From Amycolatopsis sp. NBC_01480 (GTDB taxonomy: Bacteria > Actinomycetota > Actinomycetes > Mycobacteriales > Pseudonocardiaceae): a stretch of DNA of 64,000 bases. The notes beneath the pieces are model-generated. The model did not search any database. It was given only the letters and a program-made list of their open reading frames with translations, and had not been told where the DNA came from. Position 1 is the first letter of the stretch. The number at the start of each line of letters is the position of its first letter. The position numbers and the translations under genes are program-made. This document shows, piece by piece, positions 63,921 to 64,000 of the stretch. Where the stretch lies: contig NZ_CP109442.1 in assembly GCF_036227205.1 (NCBI RefSeq), forward strand, positions 3,720,001-3,784,000. The letters run 5' to 3'.

Positions 63921-64000
63921 TCAGGAGCCCTGGGCCACGGTGTTGAGCCCGGACACCTTCCAGGTCGCGCCCTGTTTGACCATGGTCAGCCGCGCCGGGA
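63921..64000 (-). CDS. C-terminal end of an unidentified protein (cut by window edge)
   Basis: The last 25 codons of a minus-strand gene are visible, reading PARLTMVKQGATWKVSGL then NTVAQGS and a TGA at 63921. The pattern (strand, Gln-Gly, Trp-Lys-Val) resembles the last strands of NTF2-like or Mce-associated proteins, but this is too short to assign. Confidence 0.5.
   Translation of the reverse strand, partial: PARLTMVKQGATWKVSGLNTVAQGS

Overview
The window is chromosomal DNA from a high-GC actinomycete, most probably a member of the Pseudonocardiaceae such as Amycolatopsis (inferred, not proven). The grounds are strong GC bias, frequent GTG/TTG starts, ATGA/GTGA stop-start overlaps, mycothiol biosynthesis (mshA) with a mycothiol-type MDMPI enzyme, DUF397/XRE-DUF5753 regulators, an HBHA-like protein, and a murB - L,D-transpeptidase - hydrolase - mshA - YbjN - gpmA block that resembles the mycobacterial Rv0482-Rv0489 order. 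I see no rRNA, tRNA, CRISPR array, transposase or phage module. The window starts inside a PAS sensor gene and ends inside an unidentified minus-strand gene.

Layout. 1-6.7 kb: PAS sensor (cut), rhomboid-like protein, NCS2 purine permease, MetE-like protein with NIPSNAP partner, IclR regulator. 6.7-9.4 kb: decayed [2Fe-2S] ferredoxin, ferredoxin reductase, 4-hydroxybenzoate hydroxylase (pobA). 9.5-16 kb: HTH-Clp_N protein, gnd, MBL hydrolase, XRE-DUF5753 regulator, SAM methyltransferase, two small genes, DUF397. 16-20 kb: four-gene envelope operon with histidine motifs suggestive of copper handling. 20-25.4 kb: fluoroacetate-dehalogenase-like hydrolase with a divergent CGNR regulator, then a TetX-like monooxygenase upstream of an amidase-TetR-MpaB operon. 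25.5-31.2 kb: D-cysteine desulfhydrase-like enzyme, DUF998, PP2C, a second (split) HTH/Clp_N locus, YczE/MocR pair. 31.6-38.6 kb: low-complexity surface protein with a possible structured leader, dapC-like aminotransferase, DUF445, a DnaA-box cluster, CGNR, VOC, TFIIB-type zinc protein, zinc-ribbon P-loop kinase. 38.6-46.9 kb: PCMT-like methyltransferase, XRE/HBHA/DUF2516 cluster, an overlapping YbaK - ornithine-cyclodeaminase-like - MIO-lyase-like operon, and a betaine-type ABC importer without a local ATPase. 47-55 kb: assorted oxidoreductases, HAD, PPOX, TetR/ADH pair, purU, MDMPI, DedA, TRIC/Gly-transporter family protein. 55-64 kb: conserved cell-wall and mycothiol block.

Regulatory architecture is the most distinctive content. 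Two families of long intergenic palindromes recur: a 46-bp family (4 copies) and a 51-53-bp family (3 copies). Copies in convergent junctions are perfect or nearly so, as expected for bidirectional terminators; the two 46-bp copies in divergent promoter regions have mismatched hybrid arms. Many genes carry a TANNNT -10 element only 6-7 nt before the start codon, implying leaderless mRNAs. The two HTH/Clp_N loci (one fused, one split) share the same promoter with paired GTCAAC/GTTGAC inverted repeats, which looks like an autoregulated two-locus regulon. Separate palindromic operators sit beside two TetR genes, a CGNR gene, the HBHA operon and gpmA.
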